This document shows positions 23,507-26,870 of a stretch of 26,870 bases of DNA, piece by piece; position 1 is the stretch's first letter, and each line of letters opens with the position of its first letter. Made by a program: the position numbers and the translations under genes. Source of the stretch: a virus; IMG/VR virus record IMGVR_UViG_3300033148_010428, positions 1 to 26,870 of that record, one strand, 5' to 3'. The notes under the pieces were generated by a model, which was not told the DNA's origin, did not search any database, and worked only from the letters and a program-made list of their open reading frames with translations.

Positions 23507-24028
23507 CTATCTTAAAAATTCCTCAAGTCCCGCTTCCTTGAACACCGTTCTAATACGCTTAACTTCTGCATTAAGTGTTGTTCTAGGAATATTCATTTTT
23601 TCACCAGCTTTTGCGATACTTATTCCTTCCATAAGAAACCGGCAAAGTTGTTTTTGTCGAAAAGAAAGATTTGCTGTAACTTTCGACATTGCATCAGGAA
23701 GATCTCCTGCCGTTATTTTTGAAATTACCTGTTCCTCCTTCATTAGAACTTTCTCCTTCGCGTTTACCGAATAGGTCTCTTCCATAGCGTCAAGCGATGC
23801 ACTCAAATACATTACTTTGCGCTTATTTCTTTTTTCAAATTTGACAATATCAGCCAATTTGTTTCGCGTAATTCGGTTTAGAAATGTCCGTTCAGATGCT
23901 CCTAATTCAGGGCGGTATTGGTCTTTAGTGAAAAACCAATGAACCAGACATTCCTGCATGAGGTCATCAAACCCTTCACTTCTAAGACATGCATAATTCT
24001 GCTGAGCGCACCTGATAAGACATCGCAC
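23507..24028 (-). CDS. Sigma-70 family RNA polymerase sigma factor
   Basis: The 173-residue frame from GTG 24028 contains a region 2-like block (EGFDDLMQECLVHWF, TFLNRITRNKLADIVKFEKR) that would bind core polymerase and the -10 element, and a region 4-like helix-turn-helix (LSFRQKQLCRFLMEGISIAK, MNIPRTTLNAEVKRIR). It is small, like ECF and phage sigma factors. Coding-quality sequence continues upstream of the GTG (EWELREV and beyond) for about 17 codons to an in-frame TAG; an ATG with an AAGGAG at about 17 bases lies nine codons before that TAG. So the true N-terminus is unclear. It could redirect host polymerase to phage promoters, or regulate the leftward operons. Confidence 0.8.
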   Translation of the reverse strand: MRCLIRCAQQNYACLRSEGFDDLMQECLVHWFFTKDQYRPELGASERTFLNRITRNKLADIVKFEKRNKRKVMYLSASLDAMEETYSVNAKEKVLMKEEQVISKITAGDLPDAMSKVTANLSFRQKQLCRFLMEGISIAKAGEKMNIPRTTLNAEVKRIRTVFKEAGLEEFLR

Positions 24029-24139
24029 TTCCCGTAATTCCCATTCCTGAAATAAGCCACAATAATTTTGACTAATATGGACACCTCGCTATTTGGCAGT
24101 GTCCGGAAAGTTATCCATTCGATTCCGAACACAATCTCC

Positions 24140-24355
24140 TTACGGTCTTTTTCCCCAAGTAAGTGGTTTGCATCCGGATAATTCATCAGGCGTTGGCTCT
24201 CTTTTTAATATTCCTTTTAATACAGCTTTCACGGCTTCGAGGATCTTCTGGTTCTGTATCCTACGAGCTACACCTTCCAGAGGTTTTTCCGGGAATTCGA
24301 CATTGAATCCCCGTTTAAACCGATTCTCAAAATTTGATTTCTGCCTGTCTCCCAT
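24140..24355 (-). CDS. Hypothetical small basic protein, first gene of leftward operon
   Basis: This 71-residue basic protein (MGDRQKSNFENRFKRGFNVE) ends PLTWGKRP and has AGAGGGA before its ATG. It is the first gene after the inverted-repeat regulatory region. No family is recognised. A 94-codon frame starting at 24186 overlaps it and the sigma gene in another phase and is less convincing. Confidence 0.55.
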   Translation of the reverse strand: MGDRQKSNFENRFKRGFNVEFPEKPLEGVARRIQNQKILEAVKAVLKGILKREPTPDELSGCKPLTWGKRP

Positions 24356-24365
24356 AATGTCCCTC

Positions 24366-24478
24366 TACAAGCTACATACGACGACTTTTCAAAAACAGAC
24401 GAAAAATAATCAAAAAAATTGTTTTTTTCGTCACCTGGCCGAAAATCGTCGTATATAGCAATAGAGTTTGTAGCTTGT
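24366..24478. repeat. Nested inverted repeats between divergent transcription units
   Basis: In the 252-base gap between the leftward early genes and the rightward recombinase, acaagctaca (24367-24376) is inverted at 24469-24478, tacgacgacttttc (24377-24390) is nearly inverted at 24441-24453, and gacgaaaaa (24398-24406) is inverted in tttttttcgtc (24422-24432). The arms are interrupted by AT-rich spacers. It may be an operator pair for a regulator of both directions, an origin, or a recombinase-associated site. Confidence 0.75.
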
Positions 24479-24607
24479 GATCCCCGATCAGAACAACCCT
24501 AACGTCTTGTAATAGCTTGACTTGTAATGCCTTCTATTATAGGGTTGGGGCGCAACGAAAATCTGGAAGAAATCTCAGGGGCAACACAAAATAAGAGGCA
24601 GGTTAAA

Positions 24608-26359
24608 ATGGCACAAATAATCAGATCAAAAGAGAAAAAACGATTCGTAATTTACACCCGATGCTCTACCGATGATCAGGCTCAGGGTGATTTTACAACA
24701 CTGGACGCGCAGGCGCATCACTGCAAAAACATGCTGGATGCCTTCGGCTATGAACTTGCGGATATTGGGAAAAAAGGAATTATTAATGATGACGGGTTTT
24801 CAGGAAAAGATCTGAACAGGCCGGGAATACAGAAGATTCTTGAGGATATAAACAAAAAGCGGTCATTTGACGGAGTAATATTTTTCCGTCTCGACCGCTT
24901 AACAAGAAATCCAAGGGATCTCTACTCGCTCATTGATTTATTCAGAGATAAAGATGTTGATTTTATTTCAGTAAGGGAAAACCTCGACAGCTCAACTGCC
25001 ATAGGACGTGTAGTGATTGGAATTTTAGGACTGTTGTCTGCCTTTGAACGTGAACTGACAGGTGAACGAGTAAAAGCTTCAGCTATTGCCCGTGTGCGAC
25101 AGGGCAAATGGGTAGGCGGGTTCCTGTGCTACGGGTACAAACTGATAAAAGACGGTGATCCCTTGCCTAACGGAAGACAGCCACATAAGGTTGTACTGGA
25201 CGAAAAAATTGCGCCGAAACTGCGGATCATCTGGGAAATGGCCGCTGATAATAAGTCTCTTATGGAAATCGGCCAGGAGTTAATACGCCGGGGCGTAAAA
25301 ACCCGCTACGGTAAAGAATGGCGTAAACAAACCTTATCAACGATTATTAAAAACCCCTTCTATAAAGGATATCTTCTTTATGCTAAAGAACTTCATAAAG
25401 GAAATCACGAGGCCCTGATTGAACCCGCTGTCTGGGAAAAAGCAAACAGGATGCTTGTCGCCAGACTGCCCGGACACGGGTTCAGCCGGAAACCAAAATC
25501 ATATGATTATCTATTAAGTGGATTATTACGATGTGGTAAATGCGGTAGCCACCTGATATCGATATCTAATAAGGGGCGATCGGGAAGGAAGTTTTGTTAT
25601 TACATCTGCGGCAGGTCCAAACAAAAACTCGGATGCGATGAGCTGAGTATCCCGGCAAAAGTATTCGATAAAGCTTTAATAGACTATTTTCGCAAGGCAT
25701 CAGAAAACAGGGATATCATCGTAAAAGGAATAGGCGATGCCATACGTGAAGCTCAGCTGATGGCCGGGCGTATTGATACCTTAATCAACGAAACGGAATC
25801 AAAACTAAACGACTGCCACCATGAAGCCAAGACACTTCTTGATCTGGCAATGAGCGGAACTGTAACGCAGGGCGCTACATATAAAACTAAAATGCATGAA
25901 TTGGATAATAAGATCGTTGCTCTGGAAGACAAACTAACCAAGCTCCGAACACAAAAGACAGCCAGTGACATGACTGCCAATTCAGGAAACTACCTGCACG
26001 AAACACTCCAGTTTGCCATGCAATACCTCGATAAAGCCCCGGCAGATGCCCAGAAAAGCCTCATACATGCCCTTGTTAAAGAGATTGTAATCCATAAAGA
26101 AGTTATAGATCTTAAAATGTACCTGGGCGATCCGGAAGAAACCCTGCAGGCCGATATATCCGACTGCAAACATGCCGTAAAAAAGAAAAGCCCCGCTTCG
26201 GTATTAAACCGAAACGGGGCAGTAACCAACCAGACGCTTGGTGCGTCTGTTCGTCAACAATGGCTCCCCGGGCTGGACTCGAACCAGCGACACCGTGGTT
26301 ACAACCTTCTTACGTTTCCGTTCCGCCAGAGGCGGATCCACCTTAGGTGGAAAGGGTAG
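24608..26359 (+). CDS. Large serine recombinase (phage integrase)
   Basis: ATG 24608 is chosen because GAGGCAGG lies just upstream; an earlier ATG at 24527 has no Shine-Dalgarno. The catalytic domain begins RFVIYTRCSTDDQA with nucleophile Ser20, followed by RLDRLTRNPRDLYSL and the E-helix region GLLSAFERELTGERVK. Next is the recombinase domain (NPFYKGYLLYAKEL), a zinc ribbon with Cys309/312/334/343, and a coiled coil (RIDTLINETESKLND to LEDKLTKLRTQKT) of the large serine integrases. The enzyme joins attP and attB in one step and needs a directionality factor for excision. The final 55 codons run through two hairpins and a tRNA 3' end (WLPGLDSNQRHRGYN), so the true C-terminus may be affected by integration. 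Confidence 0.93.
   Translation: MAQIIRSKEKKRFVIYTRCSTDDQAQGDFTTLDAQAHHCKNMLDAFGYELADIGKKGIINDDGFSGKDLNRPGIQKILEDINKKRSFDGVIFFRLDRLTRNPRDLYSLIDLFRDKDVDFISVRENLDSSTAIGRVVIGILGLLSAFERELTGERVKASAIARVRQGKWVGGFLCYGYKLIKDGDPLPNGRQPHKVVLDEKIAPKLRIIWEMAADNKSLMEIGQELIRRGVKTRYGKEWRKQTLSTIIKNPFYKGYLLYAKELHKGNHEALIEPAVWEKANRMLVARLPGHGFSRKPKSYDYLLSGLLRCGKCGSHLISISNKGRSGRKFCYYICGRSKQKLGCDELSIPAKVFDKALIDYFRKASENRDIIVKGIGDAIREAQLMAGRIDTLINETESKLNDCHHEAKTLLDLAMSGTVTQGATYKTKMHELDNKIVALEDKLTKLRTQKTASDMTANSGNYLHETLQFAMQYLDKAPADAQKSLIHALVKEIVIHKEVIDLKMYLGDPEETLQADISDCKHAVKKKSPASVLNRNGAVTNQTLGASVRQQWLPGLDSNQRHRGYNLLTFPFRQRRIHLRWKG
26179..26220 (-). terminator. Intrinsic terminator of the tRNA unit
   Basis: Bases 26190-26202 pair with 26208-26220 (13 positions, one mismatch, AT loop). 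On the minus strand the stem is followed by a U-rich run. It is about 40 bases downstream of the tRNA 3' end and lies, oddly, inside the recombinase reading frame on the other strand. A second, 7-bp hairpin is at 26231-26249. Confidence 0.85.
26261..26301 (-). tRNA. 3' exon of an intron-split tRNA, probably tRNA-Asn(GUU)
   Basis: The minus-strand sequence starts TAACCACGGTGTC, then the T-arm GCTGG-TTCGAGT-CCAGC, acceptor CCGGGGA, discriminator G and CCA. Its 41 bases equal tRNA positions 36-76 with a five-base variable loop. The T-arm pairs perfectly. G73, a CCGGGGA acceptor side and T36-A37-A38 fit tRNA-Asn, split between positions 35 and 36. If the exon began a few bases earlier, the anticodon could read UGU (Thr). 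The 5' exon is beyond the window, so identity is provisional. Confidence 0.8.
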
Positions 26360-26870
26360 GACTATCTCTTTACCCTTATAGGGTATCGGGCGCTATGGGG
26401 CTTATTGGTAGAGATCCTCATCCCCTAGTCTCTGCACATTCCTGCTTACACTTAGTCTCTTTTAGCAGGCTTTGCTCAGGATTACCATAGCATTGTTTGC
26501 CGTAGGCTTCCCTGAATTCACCCAATTTTGCAACCAAGGTTACCCTTGGAAGCTGCAACAGTCCGGCATGAACCTCACGATGACAATTGGAACATAGTAA
26601 AAGGCATTTATCTGCTTCTTTAAAAACCCTTGTTATCCGCCTCGTACATCCACTTTTAGAAATGCCAAAATCTTTCTTGTGCCCTTCTAAATGATGAAAC
26701 TCTAAGGCGTCTATACATTTATTGTATCCGCAGATAAAACACCTACTACCCCTATAGGTAACAGCAAGTTCTTTCGTGCGTCTACGATATTTCTCTACTC
26801 TATCAATTAAATACTTGCGCCTATCAACGTACTTCCTTTTGTCAACGATACGACTCACACCTCCTTTCAC
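26302..26870 (-). mobile_element. Group I intron, 3' part, inserted in the tRNA anticodon loop
   Basis: The 3' catalytic core is visible on the minus strand. An R-like GTGCAGAGACTA (with GACTA at 26426-26430) pairs with the S-like AAGAGATAGTC (TAGTC at 26360-26364) to form P7. A P8 hairpin TACCC-TATAA-GGGTA lies at 26371-26385. P9-type hairpins follow (CCACC-TAA-GGTGG; TCCGCC-TCT-GGCGGA; ACG-GAAA-CGT with a GNRA loop), and a terminal G precedes the exon at 26302. An HNH gene occupies the upstream part and ends within the R element. The 5' half (P1-P6) is outside the window. Confidence 0.83.
26418..26870 (-). CDS. HNH homing endonuclease in the group I intron, 5' end at window edge
   Basis: The 150-codon frame starts with a GTG at the very edge, so it may begin further out; an in-frame GTG at 26858 follows GGAGGT too closely. 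It has the HNH layout: zinc-binding CFICGYN (Cys44/47), the catalytic ALEFHHLEGH (His59/60), and CLLLCSNCHREVH (Cys93/96, His97, His101). The N-terminus is basic (DRRKYLIDRVEKYRRRTKEL), suited to DNA binding. Its last codons (ECAETRG, TGA) overlap the intron's R element. Such enzymes cut intronless alleles and spread the intron by repair. All core residues look present. Confidence 0.88.
   Translation of the reverse strand: MKGGVSRIVDKRKYVDRRKYLIDRVEKYRRRTKELAVTYRGSRCFICGYNKCIDALEFHHLEGHKKDFGISKSGCTRRITRVFKEADKCLLLCSNCHREVHAGLLQLPRVTLVAKLGEFREAYGKQCYGNPEQSLLKETKCKQECAETRG

Noticed and set aside
23902-24186. 94-codon frame between the small basic gene and the sigma gene
   Set aside because: It overlaps both neighbours in a different phase and has no clear ribosome site. 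Part of it may hold an alternative sigma N-terminus, but this cannot be shown.
24500-24545. Possible promoter for the recombinase (TTGACT and TATTAT)
   Set aside because: The spacing is only about 12 bases, too short for a standard promoter.
24527-24607. Upstream ATG of the recombinase
   Set aside because: No Shine-Dalgarno and no family similarity in the extra 27 residues; ATG 24608 fits better.
26261-26310. tRNA-Thr(UGU) reading of the 3' exon
   Set aside because: It needs a G at position 32 and a discriminator G, both unusual for Thr; Asn fits better, though the 5' exon is needed to be sure.
1-26870. CRISPR arrays, insertion sequences, and lysis or CI-type repressor genes
   Set aside because: I looked for regular spacer repeats, transposase motifs, holin/endolysin pairs and repressor motifs. 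None was convincing; small membrane proteins remain possible lysis candidates only.

Overview
The window is most of an integrated lambda-type siphophage (a prophage, or the end of a phage-derived contig) in a bacterium of moderate GC content. Shine-Dalgarno sites of the AGGAGG type precede most genes. The phylum cannot be fixed from the sequence. Except for the recombinase, every gene is on the minus strand, so the phage map reads from right to left.

Right edge (about 26870-26180): host/phage boundary. On the minus strand I see the 3' part of a group I intron carrying an HNH homing-endonuclease reading frame. It ends at a tRNA 3' exon (probably tRNA-Asn), followed by an intrinsic terminator. 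The 5' exon and the 5' half of the intron lie outside the window. A large serine recombinase (24608-26359, plus strand) reads into this tRNA end, so this is probably one attachment-site junction. Between the recombinase and the leftward genes lies a nested inverted-repeat region (24366-24478).

Early/middle block (24355-17178, leftward): a small unknown gene, a sigma-70-like factor, small unknown and membrane proteins, a replisome-organiser-like protein, a ParB-domain/DNA methyltransferase fusion, then small and large terminase and a zinc-ribbon protein. A sigma-70-type promoter followed by an intrinsic terminator then separates this block from the morphogenesis genes.

Morphogenesis block (17001-2768): the order is that of phage lambda: W-like connector, portal (B), protease with nested scaffold (C/Nu3), decoration (D), capsid (E), a fused FII-Z-like protein, U-like, tube (V, split), G/GT chaperone with a -1 frameshift site, tape measure (H), M, L, K and a fused I-J-like host-specificity protein (split by a frameshift).

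Distal tail end (2762-1): two small proteins, a fibre-like protein, then the most unusual unit. It is a 191-residue protein with three His-x-His repeats and a C-terminal tail of 16 cysteines that includes eight consecutive Thr-Cys pairs. One base after its stop codon begins a radical SAM/SPASM enzyme. I interpret this pair as a phage-encoded peptide-modification system acting on a tail-tip or surface-exposed virion protein. That function is inferred. No CI-like repressor and no convincing lysis gene were recognised.
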